Source: SIG622 sp045600125 (GTDB taxonomy: Bacteria; Bacillota; Clostridia; Oscillospirales; CAG-382). Taken from it: a stretch of 64,000 bases of DNA. Below are positions 25,192 to 33,086 of this stretch, one piece after another. The notes below the pieces were generated by a model. The model was not told the DNA's origin, did no database searches, and worked only from the letters and a program-made list of their open reading frames with translations. The stretch covers positions 1 through 64,000 of the forward strand of contig JAZRXH010000119.1 in the NCBI GenBank assembly GCA_045600125.1, written 5' to 3'. Positions within the stretch are counted from its first letter, which is position 1, and each line of letters starts with the position of its first letter. Made by a program: the position numbers and the translations under genes.

Positions 25192-25220
25192 ATTATATCA
25201 CACGCACTCCCGTTTGTCAA
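25192..25220 (-). promoter_or_regulatory. Consensus SigA promoter of tRNA-Leu
   Basis: Minus strand TTGACA (25220-25215), 17-base spacer, TATAAT (25197-25192). Confidence 0.92.
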
Positions 25221-25429
25221 GGGTTTTTTGAAAGTTTTTCAGTTTTTTTCGATTTTTTCGATTTCGCCAAAATGTGTTATTTTTTCGGGAATATCATAGG
25301 CATTTTACCGATATTTTGCCGTTTTGGCGTGCATTTTCGCCACATTTTGCCTTTTTGAAATATAATTTTATATCATTATTCACACATTTTTGATAGAATG
25401 AGCAAAAATACATAAGGAGGAATCCTCAC

Positions 25430-25966
25430 ATGAGTATATGTCAGAAATGCGGTCAGCCTCTTGCAGAGGGCGCTAAGTTCTGTACCAACTGCGGCAATGT
25501 CGTTCCCGCTCCCGCCGCTTCCAAGGCAGAACCTGCTGCCGCACAGGCAAATCAGTATACATCCGGTCAGTCTTACACGACCGGTACGCAGGGCCAGTAC
25601 AACCAGTACAATCAGCAGAATCAGTACAATCCCCAGCAGAACCGCACCTACGGTCAGTACGCCAATCCCCAGACCCAGACGTCTTATATCCCCACCGCTC
25701 CCGCTTACACCGCTCCCGCAAAAACGCCGGTCACGGCAGGAGGTTACATTCTCCGGTCGCTCCTGAACCTCATCCCCGTTGTCGGCTGGCTCATTTACTT
25801 CATCATGCTCTTCGTATGGGCAAACGATCAGACCAAGGAAGACAGCTTCCGCGGATGGGCAAAGGCACAGCTGATTCTGATTTTCATCGGTATCGGCATC
25901 GCCATCATCTTTGCGATCATCGCCGCTGTTGCGGGCGTAGGCCTCCTTGATGCACTGTATTATTGA
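25430..25966 (+). CDS. Zinc-ribbon membrane protein with Gln/Tyr/Asn-rich linker
   Basis: 178 residues; AAGGAGGA precedes the ATG. A four-cysteine zinc ribbon opens the protein (CQKCG and CTNCG, residues 5-22). A Gln/Asn/Tyr/Pro-rich disordered linker follows to about residue 100, with repeats such as QYNQYNQQNQYN. The C-terminus has two membrane helices, LLNLIPVVGWLIYFIMLFVW and LILIFIGIGIAIIFAIIAAV, separated by a polar loop. Proteins of this layout are common in Clostridia and of unknown role. The AT-rich stretch 25221-25429 upstream probably holds its promoter, but no clear consensus is present. Confidence 0.8.
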   Translation: MSICQKCGQPLAEGAKFCTNCGNVVPAPAASKAEPAAAQANQYTSGQSYTTGTQGQYNQYNQQNQYNPQQNRTYGQYANPQTQTSYIPTAPAYTAPAKTPVTAGGYILRSLLNLIPVVGWLIYFIMLFVWANDQTKEDSFRGWAKAQLILIFIGIGIAIIFAIIAAVAGVGLLDALYY

Positions 25967-26017
25967 TTTACCGATCGTTTTTCCCGGTAAAGGCGTTCAC
26001 AACCGAAAATAAAAACG

Positions 26018-26049
26018 GAAGCTCCGGAAAAATCCGGGGCTTCTTTTTT
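26018..26049 (+). terminator. Rho-independent terminator of the zinc-ribbon gene
   Basis: GAAGCTCCGGA pairs with TCCGGGGCTTC around AAAA, followed by six T. Confidence 0.93.
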
Positions 26050-26088
26050 GCCCGATATAGATATAAAACGGTATAAAACGGCGGGCAC

Positions 26089-26125
26089 AAAAAGAAAAAG
26101 CGCTGCCGAAAAGCAACGCTTTCTT
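26089..26125 (-). terminator. Terminator of the tRNA-Met/tRNA-Glu transcript
   Basis: Minus strand AAAGCGTTGC and GGCAGCGCTTT pair around a short TTTTC loop, with a T-rich tail, directly after tRNA-Glu. Confidence 0.85.
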
Positions 26126-26130
26126 TGAAG

Positions 26131-26202
26131 TGACCCGTGCGGGAATTGAACCCACGTTACAGCCGTGAAAGGGCCGTGTCTTAACCTCTTGACCAACGGG
26201 CC
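26131..26202 (-). tRNA. tRNA-Glu (anticodon TTC)
   Basis: Acceptor GGCCCGT/ACGGGTC, anticodon loop CTTTCAC giving TTC, D-arm TTGGTCAAGAGGTTAAGAC, T-arm GTGGGTTCAATTCCCGC. The 3' CCA is not encoded. Confidence 0.94.
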
Positions 26203-26208
26203 GAAAAG

Positions 26209-26282
26209 TAGCGGAAGTCGGATTTGAACCAACGACCTGCCGGGTATGAACCGGATGCTCTAGCCAGCTGAGCTATTCCGCC
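26209..26282 (-). tRNA. tRNA-Met (anticodon CAT, elongator type)
   Basis: Acceptor GGCGGAA/TTCCGCT, anticodon loop TTCATAC giving CAT, D-arm TAGCTCAGCTGGCTAGAGC. The CCGG anticodon stem and the GGTTCATACCC context fit elongator Met better than the lysidine-modified Ile tRNA. The initiator G-C triplets are absent. CCA is not encoded. Six bases separate it from tRNA-Glu. Confidence 0.88.
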
Positions 26283-26319
26283 GAAAAGTGTTGGAACGTG
26301 ACCGCCACAACGCTTGATT

Positions 26320-26348
26320 ATTATAGCACGCAAATACCGTTTTGTCAA
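26320..26348 (-). promoter_or_regulatory. Consensus SigA promoter of the tRNA-Met/tRNA-Glu operon
   Basis: Minus strand TTGACA (26348-26343), 17-base spacer, TATAAT (26325-26320). Confidence 0.92.
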
Positions 26349-26551
26349 GGGCTTTTTGAAGATTTTTTTGCCAAATTTACGCAAATTTCACTTTTTTATG
26401 TTTTTGGCAGGGGAAATTTCAGCAGAGCGAAAGAAACCGGTCTTCATATCCGTCCGGCAAAACGCCGACGAAGAGCGGGGCGCAAACGTTCGGCAGCGTG
26501 CTTTTTGTCAAAGCCTGCGCCCGCCGCTTTTCGCATCCATATCCGTTTTGA

Positions 26552-27949
26552 TCAGACCTGCTTTTCCGACCAGCCGGCGTTTTTGTAGACGTCGGCTTTG
26601 CTCTTTCCTTTGACCTTCCGATAGATGGCGTGGCTTCTTTCCGCCATGTTTCCCACCCGCCCGGCAAACCGGGTAAAGCTCTTGTCACCGCAGGTGAGAA
26701 GCCCGAAATACACGACCGACGGGATCCCTCTCGGGGCAAAAAGACGGTTCCACGTGGTTTTCAGAACGCCGAGGTGTTTTCCTTCTTTGGCTGCCTCGAA
26801 GGCGGAATTCAGGTCGGCGTCCTCCTCCCAGGGACACAAGAGGACGTCAAAGCCGTTTTTCGCAAAGAAGTCCGCACTTTTCCAGGGGCTTTCCACGGCG
26901 TTATACTGCCAGTCGGCGATGATGATATCCTTATCGAGCCGCTCAATGAGCGCCGCCGCATATTCGGCGGAGGAATTGCACTCATAGACGTTACAGCCGT
27001 TTTTCCTCTCTTCGCCCGCTTTCGGCTCAAAGAACCTTTTGCAAAGGAGCATATCGCCCCAGATGATGGCTTGTCTGCCCTTTGCCTTCAGAGAAGCGCT
27101 GACTTCATTCAGATAGTCGCACAGCTCCTCGGCGTCGAATTCGATGCCTGCCTCGTCACAGCCGAGATGGAAATACCCGGAGTTCCCGAAAAGCTCCATC
27201 AGCTCTTCCCGGACTCCGGAAAGAAGCTCCCTTGTTTCCGGACTGTTGAAATTCCACACCCAGCCGTAGCTTTTCGGATAGTACAGATACTCCAGACACG
27301 GATCCTGATCCAGCAGCGTATGCTTTCCGGAGTATCCGAGCCGTGCAAGCGAGGCGTGACCGAGGTGCTGGAAGAACGGCACGATGGCAAGGCCGAGGGC
27401 ATTGGCTTCCCGGACGATCTGCCGGATCTCGTCTTTTGTCAAGGCATTTTCCCATGACAGCTCCCTCAGCGTATCGAGCTTTACGGCGCCCCACGTTTCA
27501 AGAAAAACGTGGGTATATTTGGCGATGGCGCAGGTCCGTATCACCCGGCGGATATCCTCAAAGGAATACTCGGGGAACAGGCAGAGGTGAACGCCCCGGA
27601 AGCCGATATCTGCCTTTTCCCGGATCTCGCCGCACTCGGCACGGTAGTCCAGCTTCCCGTAGCAGAAAATCATCTCGAGAAAGGTGAAGAGTCCCCGCAT
27701 GGTACCGGCGTGGTCTGCGCCGCAGAGGAAGACTCCCTTTTCGGTGACGTTTACGGCGTAGTCGCCCTCGCCGAGCCCGATCTTCTCACCCCTGCCGACC
27801 GTTATTTCAAAAACATCCGTGCCTTCGGAATAGGAAATATCCCACTCGATACCGGGAGTATAGCCGGAAAGCAGTTCTTCGACAAAGGGGGTCTTCGCCG
27901 CCTTCGGCAGTGTGATCCTCTGCCCGTTTTCAATATAAAAGTAGTTCAT
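26552..27949 (-). CDS. Glycoside hydrolase family 20 enzyme (beta-N-acetylhexosaminidase-like)
   Basis: 465 residues without a signal peptide, so probably intracellular. A GH20b-type N-terminal domain (about 1-115) is followed by a TIM barrel with the catalytic Asp-Glu pair in YFHLGCDEAG, plus IGFRGVHLCLF at the barrel start, FFQHLGHAS and ADWQYNA. GH20 enzymes release terminal GlcNAc or GalNAc using the 2-acetamido group of the substrate. The barrel is divergent, so the substrate is uncertain. GGAGATCACG precedes the ATG. It sits downstream of a small membrane protein gene, separated by a terminator. Confidence 0.82.
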   Translation of the reverse strand: MNYFYIENGQRITLPKAAKTPFVEELLSGYTPGIEWDISYSEGTDVFEITVGRGEKIGLGEGDYAVNVTEKGVFLCGADHAGTMRGLFTFLEMIFCYGKLDYRAECGEIREKADIGFRGVHLCLFPEYSFEDIRRVIRTCAIAKYTHVFLETWGAVKLDTLRELSWENALTKDEIRQIVREANALGLAIVPFFQHLGHASLARLGYSGKHTLLDQDPCLEYLYYPKSYGWVWNFNSPETRELLSGVREELMELFGNSGYFHLGCDEAGIEFDAEELCDYLNEVSASLKAKGRQAIIWGDMLLCKRFFEPKAGEERKNGCNVYECNSSAEYAAALIERLDKDIIIADWQYNAVESPWKSADFFAKNGFDVLLCPWEEDADLNSAFEAAKEGKHLGVLKTTWNRLFAPRGIPSVVYFGLLTCGDKSFTRFAGRVGNMAERSHAIYRKVKGKSKADVYKNAGWSEKQV

Positions 27950-27978
27950 CGTGATCTCCGTTCTGCCGGGGAAACCGG

Positions 27979-28015
27979 CAAAAAGCGGGGTCCCCCAAAA
28001 CCCGGAGCCCCGCTT
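27979..28015 (-). terminator. Terminator after the 108-residue protein gene
   Basis: Minus strand AAGCGGGG (28015-28008) pairs with CCCCGCTT (27990-27983), followed by a T run. Confidence 0.8.
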
Positions 28016-28038
28016 AAAACTTGATAATAATTCCCCGT

Positions 28039-28365
28039 TTACTCGTCTTCCTCAGTCTCCACCTGCGGAAACGCCGTATCGTTGACCGTGAGGTTCGGCT
28101 CCCGACACTCGGGGTATTCAAAGGAATGGAACCAGTCGTCGTACTTCGAGCAGCAGCGGCGAAGCATCTTATCGTACTTCTTTTCTTCCGCCGCATCCAG
28201 CATGGCAAATACGCCGCCTGCCGCCGACGCCGCCGCGGCAAGTGCCGCAAGCGTCCCCGCGATCCCCTTGCTCTTCCGTACCGAAAACGCAAAAGCTGCG
28301 AGGAACGTCGCCGACGCCGCAAACAGCGTCACCGCTGTCAGTAATTTATTTCTGTTGTTCTTCAT
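28039..28365 (-). CDS. Small membrane protein of unknown function
   Basis: 108 residues; GAGGTG precedes the ATG. Two alanine-rich membrane helices (LLTAVTLFAASATFLAAFAF and GTLAALAAAASAAGGVFAML) are followed by a charged region with two adjacent cysteines (MLRRCCSKYDDWFHSF) and a strongly acidic C-terminus (VETEEDE). No family recognised. It lies between GH20 and a repeat block, with its own terminator. Confidence 0.65.
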   Translation of the reverse strand: MKNNRNKLLTAVTLFAASATFLAAFAFSVRKSKGIAGTLAALAAAASAAGGVFAMLDAAEEKKYDKMLRRCCSKYDDWFHSFEYPECREPNLTVNDTAFPQVETEEDE

Positions 28366-28382
28366 ATCTGCACCTCGCCAGT

Positions 28383-28941
28383 CAATATGCAGGGCTACTC
28401 GCCCTGCACCTCGCCATATTGTGGGTCTACTCGCCCCACACCCTCGCCGCCTTTTGAAAAAGGCGGGCGAAAACTTTCAAATAGTCAAAGTCCATACGGA
28501 CTTTGACGGGAATTTTTTGAATAATGGGTCATTGCCTACTGTCTGTTGCGCAGGAAAGCAGTGCCGCAGCGGGGTACCCCCGCAGGCAAATCGGGACTGC
28601 ACTTCCGACAAAATCGAAAGTCCCGATTCCCGAGTATCATTCCGTTTTGCCGCCATAAATTCGAGCGGCAAAACTCAATGCTTATACCAATATCAAAACT
28701 TACCTGTGTTGCGGTGCTGCTTTTCCGCTGCAGTGTGGGTACCCCCGCGGGCAATTCGGGAATGCACCTCAGTAAAAAAACGGAATAAGGTGATCCTTTG
28801 TTCTGAAAAACACCCCGTCAAAGTCCGAACGGACTTTGACTATTCAAAAGTTTTCGCCCCGCCTTTTTCAAAAGGCGGGCGGGGGTGTGGGGCGCGCAGC
28901 CCCGCAAAAAGGGGGTATTGAGCGAGCAGCCCCGCCAATAA
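28383..28941. repeat. Mosaic intergenic hairpin repeat, copy 6 (double)
   Basis: Starts with two GC hairpins, then CGCCGCCTTTTGAAAAAGG, GTCAAAGTCCA...GGACTTTGAC, TTGCCTACTGTCTGTTGCGC, a GTTTTGCCGC...GCGGCAAAAC hairpin near 28645-28675, then a second GTCAAAGTCCG...GGACTTTGAC and an inverted copy of the first module near 28855-28940. Ends two bases from the prfB stop. No gene supported inside. Confidence 0.85.
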
Positions 28942-28942
28942 A

Positions 28943-30055
28943 TCACTTTAGGAAGTTGCCCTTGGCTTTGAGGAAGGCGTTCATGAAGCCGTCGAGCTCG
29001 CCGTCCATCACGGCGGTGACGTTACCGTCCTCGTAGCCGGTCCTTGCGTCCTTCACGAGGGTATAGGGCATAAAGACGTAGTTACGGATCTGGGAGCCCC
29101 ACTCGATATTGAGCTTATCGCCCCGGATATCCTCGATCTTATCCAGCTTTTCACGGGTCTTGATCTCCATGAGCTTGGACTTCAGCATACGAAGGCAGGT
29201 CTCACGGTTCTGGAGCTGGCTTCGTTCGGTCTGACAGCCGACGACGATACCGGTGGGGATATGGGTGATACGCACGGCAGAGTCGGTCTTGTTGATATGC
29301 TGACCGCCGGCGCCGCTGGCTCTGTGGCATTCCATCTTAATGTCTTCTTCCTTGATCTCGATGGAATTATCATCGGTAAATTCGGGAGTGATCTCCACCG
29401 AAGCAAAGGAAGTCTGTCTTCTGCCGGAGGCGTCGAAGGGAGAAACACGGACGAGTCTGTGTACGCCGTTTTCGCTTCGGAGATAGCCGTAGGCAAATTC
29501 GCCCTGCACAAGGAAGGTGGCGCTCTTGATGCCCGCTTCGTCGCCGTCGAGGTAGTCGATGAGCTTTACCTTGAAGCCGCTCTTCTCTGCCCAGCGGTTA
29601 TACATTCTGTACAGCATTTCCGCCCAGTCCTGCGCCTCGGTACCGCCGGCACCGGGATGGATGGACACGATGGCGTTGAGCTTGTCGAACTCTCCGGAAA
29701 GGAGCGCTCTTATGTTCTGATCCTCGTATTCCTTTTCAACTCTGGCAAGCTCTGAAAGGATCTCCTCGGTAAAGCTCTCGTCCTCTTCCTCCAGAGCCAT
29801 GGCGATGAGCTGTTCGAGGGAATCGGCGTCGCCGGAAAGTCTGTCGTAGCCTTCGATGACTGCCTTTGCGTCCTTGAGGGCGGTCAGGACGGTCTGGGTA
29901 TCCTCCCGTCCCCAGAAGTCGGCTGCGCAGGTCTCGGCTTCGAGATCCTTTGCCTTCTGTCGGTTCTCGTCGACTCTGAGGCTTTCGGCGAGCTCCTTTA
30001 TATCTTCCTTGAGGGATTGCAGTTTAAGTCTTGCTTCATCAAGCTGGATAATCAA
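28943..30055 (-). CDS. prfB: Peptide chain release factor 2
   Basis: 370 residues. The TTG at 30055 is taken as start because GGAGG lies eight bases upstream and the protein then begins like other RF2s; the in-frame ATG at 30076 lies before that ribosome binding site. RF2-specific SPF codon-recognition tripeptide (RVSPFDASGRRQTSF) and the catalytic GGQ loop (GAGGQHINKT) are intact. It terminates translation at UAA and UGA. The autoregulatory programmed frameshift common in RF2 genes is absent: the early region reads through without an in-frame TGA. Confidence 0.96.
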   Translation of the reverse strand: MIIQLDEARLKLQSLKEDIKELAESLRVDENRQKAKDLEAETCAADFWGREDTQTVLTALKDAKAVIEGYDRLSGDADSLEQLIAMALEEEDESFTEEILSELARVEKEYEDQNIRALLSGEFDKLNAIVSIHPGAGGTEAQDWAEMLYRMYNRWAEKSGFKVKLIDYLDGDEAGIKSATFLVQGEFAYGYLRSENGVHRLVRVSPFDASGRRQTSFASVEITPEFTDDNSIEIKEEDIKMECHRASGAGGQHINKTDSAVRITHIPTGIVVGCQTERSQLQNRETCLRMLKSKLMEIKTREKLDKIEDIRGDKLNIEWGSQIRNYVFMPYTLVKDARTGYEDGNVTAVMDGELDGFMNAFLKAKGNFLK

Positions 30056-30089
30056 TGTCTTGTCCTCCGTACACATATATTCAGTTTAT

Positions 30090-30118
30090 ATTATATACCA
30101 AAATCCCGCTTTTGTAAA
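30090..30118 (-). promoter_or_regulatory. SigA promoter of prfB
   Basis: Minus strand TTTACA (30118-30113), 17-base spacer, TATAAT (30095-30090). Confidence 0.85.
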
Positions 30119-30222
30119 GAGGGGAGCGTAAAATTTTACATTTCGGGCTTTTTCAGACCTTTTCGGGACTTTCGCGCTTTCCGGAACACCAAATAACGGT
30201 GAAAATCCGGGCGGCGTCCGAC

Positions 30223-30620
30223 CGTGGAAAACTTCTCCACGACCATGTGTTCCAAACGGATGCTCCACTGTATCTTGTGGTATCGCCTGCTCCGGAAGCA
30301 GCCCCGGAGGCGCCGAAAGTGGATAAATCTGTGGAATATGTGGATAACGCAAAAGCACAGAGCGAATACTCCATACAGAAGCACGGGAAGGCTGTCGAAA
30401 AAAGTGGAAAATCCCGTGCCTGCGGCATTTCAGCACCGTTTTTTGTGGACAAATCTGTGGAATATGTGGAAAAGTTGCAAGGGATATTTTTACAGATATA
30501 CCGAAACGGTGCATATATTCAGAGAAAAATACGCCGTTTTCCACCCGAAAATCCCCTTTTCGGGGTTACTATATATAGATGCGGAGAATCCACTTGCCCA
30601 TGTTGGAATCCTGTGGAAAA
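30223..30620. other. Cluster of DnaA-box-like sites (possible DnaA-binding or origin-like region)
   Basis: At least ten 9-mers of the form TGTGGANAA or one base away occur in 400 bases. TGTGGATAA at 30339-30347 is a perfect DnaA box (TTATCCACA on the other strand). Two matching triplets of boxes occur, starting at 30318 (AGTGGATAA, TGTGGAATA, TGTGGATAA) and 30444 (TGTGGACAA, TGTGGAATA, TGTGGAAAA). Internal spacings are 12 and 9 bases, and the triplets are 126 bases apart. Others lie at 30223, 30403, 30537 (reverse) and 30612. An A+T-rich stretch follows at about 30481-30530. The region is divergent between prfB and ylbF and has no convincing gene. Confidence 0.7.
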
Positions 30621-30649
30621 ATCCCCGTTCCGGTGCCCCGCGTGCGGGC

Positions 30650-30678
30650 TTGACAAGGCGCCGGTTTTCGTGTATAAT
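30650..30678 (+). promoter_or_regulatory. Consensus SigA promoter for ylbF
   Basis: TTGACA at 30650-30655, 17-base spacer, TATAAT at 30673-30678. Confidence 0.93.
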
Positions 30679-30739
30679 ACCGGTAGTCGGCAGAGCTTGC
30701 CGTAAATACCTACTGATATATGAAAGTGAGAAAAAGAAA

Positions 30740-31141
30740 ATGGATGTAATCGAACTTGCAAGACAGCTTGGACACGCAATTCAGAACGAGCCCGCCTATA
30801 AGGCCGTTACCGCCGCCGGCGACGCCGTAGACGCCGATACCGACCTTACCGACCTCATCGGTGAATTCTCGGACAAGCGTGAGCTGATCGCCGACACGAC
30901 CGATCAGGCAAAGCTGGACGAGCTCGACAAGGAGCTGGAGGCTCTTTATAACAAAATCATGACAAGTCCGAAAATGCAGGCGTTTGAGGAAGCCAAGCAC
31001 GAATTCGGCCACCTCATGGAAAGGATCCTCGCCATCGTTACCAAGTCCGCCGACGGCGAAGACCCCGATACCGCCGAGCCCGACGAGGAGTGCGACGGCG
31101 ACTGCTGCTCCTGCCACGGCTCCTGCGGCCACGAGCACTAA
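30740..31141 (+). CDS. YlbF/YmcA family regulator (RicF-like) with Cys/His-rich tail
   Basis: 133 residues from ATG 30740, after the promoter at 30650-30678. The alpha-helical YlbF/YmcA domain (about 1-105) includes IELARQLGHAIQNEPAY and FEEAKHEFGHLMERILAIV. In B. subtilis YlbF, YmcA and YaaT form the RicAFT complex, which affects RNase Y processing, sporulation and competence and carries Fe-S clusters bound partly by C-terminal cysteines. Here the tail (about 113-133) is an acidic, cysteine- and histidine-rich DEECDGDCCSCHGSCGHEH, consistent with metal or Fe-S binding. Partner genes are not in the window. Confidence 0.9.
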   Translation: MDVIELARQLGHAIQNEPAYKAVTAAGDAVDADTDLTDLIGEFSDKRELIADTTDQAKLDELDKELEALYNKIMTSPKMQAFEEAKHEFGHLMERILAIVTKSADGEDPDTAEPDEECDGDCCSCHGSCGHEH

Positions 31142-31154
31142 AACGAACCAACCA

Positions 31155-31515
31155 TTGCGTGGGGCTGCTCGCCCCCCCGGATTTATGGGGGCTGCTCGCC
31201 CCCATACCCCGTCGCCGCCTTTTGAAAAAGGCGGGCGAAAACTTTGAAATAAGCCCAAGTCCTGTCGGACTTGGGCTGCGTTTTTTCTTGACTAAAGGGT
31301 AAGTGCCTACTGTCTGTTGCGACATGCTAAAGTTTTCTTCGAAAACTTTCACTCAGAGAAACTTTGTGCGAAGTGACCATGAGCTTTGCCGCTTTGATAT
31401 ATGGCGGCAAAGCGGGGCAACATTCGGGCATCTGCGTCTCCGTTTTTTACTGAGGTGCATTCCCGATTTGCCCGCAGGGGCTACCCTGCTGGCGGCGGGG
31501 GCTCACCGCTGGCGA
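31155..31515. repeat. Mosaic intergenic hairpin repeat, copy 7
   Basis: Order: two GC hairpins, CGCCGCCTTTTGAAAAAGG, GCCCAAGTCC...GGACTTGGGC, GTGCCTACTGTCTGTTGCG, AGTTTTCTTCGAAAACTTT, and GCTTTGCCGC...GCGGCAAAGC. This is the reverse order and strand of copy 3. It lies between convergent ylbF and trmB. Confidence 0.9.
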
Positions 31516-31534
31516 GAAGCTCCCTGTTATATAC

Positions 31535-32245
31535 TTATTCTTCGGTCGAATAGCGTGTCTTGTCGTTGGGCACGTCGAGGATATCCTCGAGCTTGACCTC
31601 GGGGCCGGAGGGCCGGGCGACGAGTCGGTTAATGGAATAGCCCCGGGCGGAGAAGGTCGCTTCGTACTCGGTGACCACGTTGTCGGCGTTATAAGGGGAA
31701 TGATGGAGGTCGAAGGTCACGTCGGAAAGGGCGTAGCCGGAAAGCGGGAACTCCACGAGAGAGAAGTCGAAGAAGGGACGGTTATCGGTCTTGAAGTAGA
31801 TCACGCCGTCCTTATTCAGAAGCTTCCGGTAGGTCAGAAGGTACTTCCGGTAGGTGAGTCTGCGCTTTGCGTGGCGCACCTTCGGCCACGGGTCGGAGAA
31901 ATTCAGATAGATCTCCGAAAGCTCCCCGTCTGTAAAATAGTCGCAGAGGTAGTCGGCGTCGCCGCAGACAAAACGCACGTTGTCGATCGCCGGGTCGGCT
32001 TCCACCTTCTCCATGGCGAGCATAATCACGTCCTTGACCCGCTCCATGGCGATAAAGAAACGCTCCGGGTGCTTTTTTGCCATGCCGAGGACGAAACTGC
32101 CCTTGCCGCAGCCGATCTCGAGACACAGCTTGCGGTCTCCCGCCAGCTCCTGCCACTTTCCCTTATATTCGGTCGGGTTCTCGATATGGATATCCGCACA
32201 CTGTGCCATACGCTCGTCGGTGTGCTTTTTCTTTCTCATTCGCAT
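31535..32245 (-). CDS. trmB: tRNA (guanine-N7-)-methyltransferase TrmB
   Basis: 236 residues from ATG 32245 (AAAGGA upstream). SAM-binding motif LEIGCGKGSFVLGMA and the TrmB signature NFSDPWPKVRHAKRRL are intact, plus YFKTDNRPFFDFS. It makes m7G46 in the tRNA variable loop. Length is slightly above the usual ~215 because of a C-terminal extension ending VPNDKTRYSTEE. Monocistronic, convergent with ylbF. Confidence 0.96.
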   Translation of the reverse strand: MRMRKKKHTDERMAQCADIHIENPTEYKGKWQELAGDRKLCLEIGCGKGSFVLGMAKKHPERFFIAMERVKDVIMLAMEKVEADPAIDNVRFVCGDADYLCDYFTDGELSEIYLNFSDPWPKVRHAKRRLTYRKYLLTYRKLLNKDGVIYFKTDNRPFFDFSLVEFPLSGYALSDVTFDLHHSPYNADNVVTEYEATFSARGYSINRLVARPSGPEVKLEDILDVPNDKTRYSTEE

Positions 32246-32741
32246 CGTTTTGTCATTCCTTTCAAGAATCAAAATATCAGCAAAGTAAAATCGCCATATA
32301 CGGAAAAATCAAGAAAAATCGCCAGTAGAATCAAAGCAAAGACCGGGCATAATTCGCCCGCCTTTGCAAAAAATACGCTTGTCGCAGGAATTCTGCGCTT
32401 GCGAACGGCGTTTTGCAAATCCGGAATTCTCATATATGAAATTATGAAATCCGAAAATCCGAAAAATCGGGAAAGAACGGAGCTTTTCGCTCACGCATCC
32501 GTGCTTTTTGTCCGGCAAAGGCTCGGGCAGATACCCGAAACGCCGCCTTTTTGGCAGAAAGCAGAATATAGAAGAACTTCCCTCCGCCTTTTTGCGGCAA
32601 AGCCCGCCGGAAGCCGGGAGGCAGGGGAAAAAGAACCCCGGAGAAAACAGCGGCGTCAGCCAAAAAACAGGACTCCGGGACAAAAAACAAGATAAACAGG
32701 AAAGGAAGCTTTCATTTTTCAGTGAAAGCACGGTCATAACT
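32246..32741. other. Intergenic region between trmB and DUF378
   Basis: Holds a possible minus-strand promoter for trmB (TTGATT 32312-32307, 17-base spacer, TTTACT 32289-32284). Near the right end a hairpin (GCTTTCA at about 32708 with TGAAAGC at about 32723) sits between AAAGGAAG and the DUF378 start. No gene supported in between. Confidence 0.4.
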
Positions 32742-32954
32742 ATGCTTGACAGAATCGCACTGGTACTTGCCATCATCGGCGGTCTGAACTGGGGCGGCAT
32801 CGGCCTCTTTCAGTTTGACGCCGTGGCATGGCTGTTCGGCGGTCAGGACGCTGTCCTCAGCCGGGTGGTATACGTCGTAGTGGCTCTCGCCGCACTCTGG
32901 TGTATCTCTCTTCTGTTCCGCTCAAGAGAAGTCCTGCCGGACAACCACAACTGA
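32742..32954 (+). CDS. DUF378 family small membrane protein
   Basis: 70 residues, below typical gene-size cutoffs but matching DUF378 (YuzA-like): LDRIALVLAIIGGLNWGGIG then FDAVAWLFGG, LSRVVYVVVALAALWCI. Two membrane helices. Function unknown. No good ribosome binding site lies directly before the ATG; AAAGGAAG occurs about 35 bases upstream, separated by a hairpin that could bring it closer. The HAD gene on the opposite strand is convergent. Confidence 0.85.
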   Translation: MLDRIALVLAIIGGLNWGGIGLFQFDAVAWLFGGQDAVLSRVVYVVVALAALWCISLLFRSREVLPDNHN

Positions 32955-33002
32955 TCTTGCCGTAAACGGCGAACAGCCTTGCGCTTCGGCAGCGCCAAAA
33001 CA

Positions 33003-33066
33003 GACGGGAAGTGCAGGGAAAAGCCTTCGGAGGGCTGTGCGGGAACGTGCGGCCCTTCCGTTTTTT
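33003..33066 (+). terminator. Probable terminator of the DUF378 gene
   Basis: ACGGGAAG pairs with CTTCCGT (one bulge) with an inner AGCC/GGCT helix, followed by six T at about 33061-33066. Confidence 0.55.
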
Positions 33067-33086
33067 GCAGGTAATGAAAATGCGTT

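Noticed and set aside
29950..30055. Programmed +1 frameshift in prfB
   Set aside because: No in-frame TGA or slippery CTT-TGA is present in the first ~40 codons; the gene reads through continuously.
30086..30544. Reading frames across the DnaA-box cluster
   Set aside because: Their repeated HIPQI segments come from translating the boxes; no ribosome binding site, no homology.
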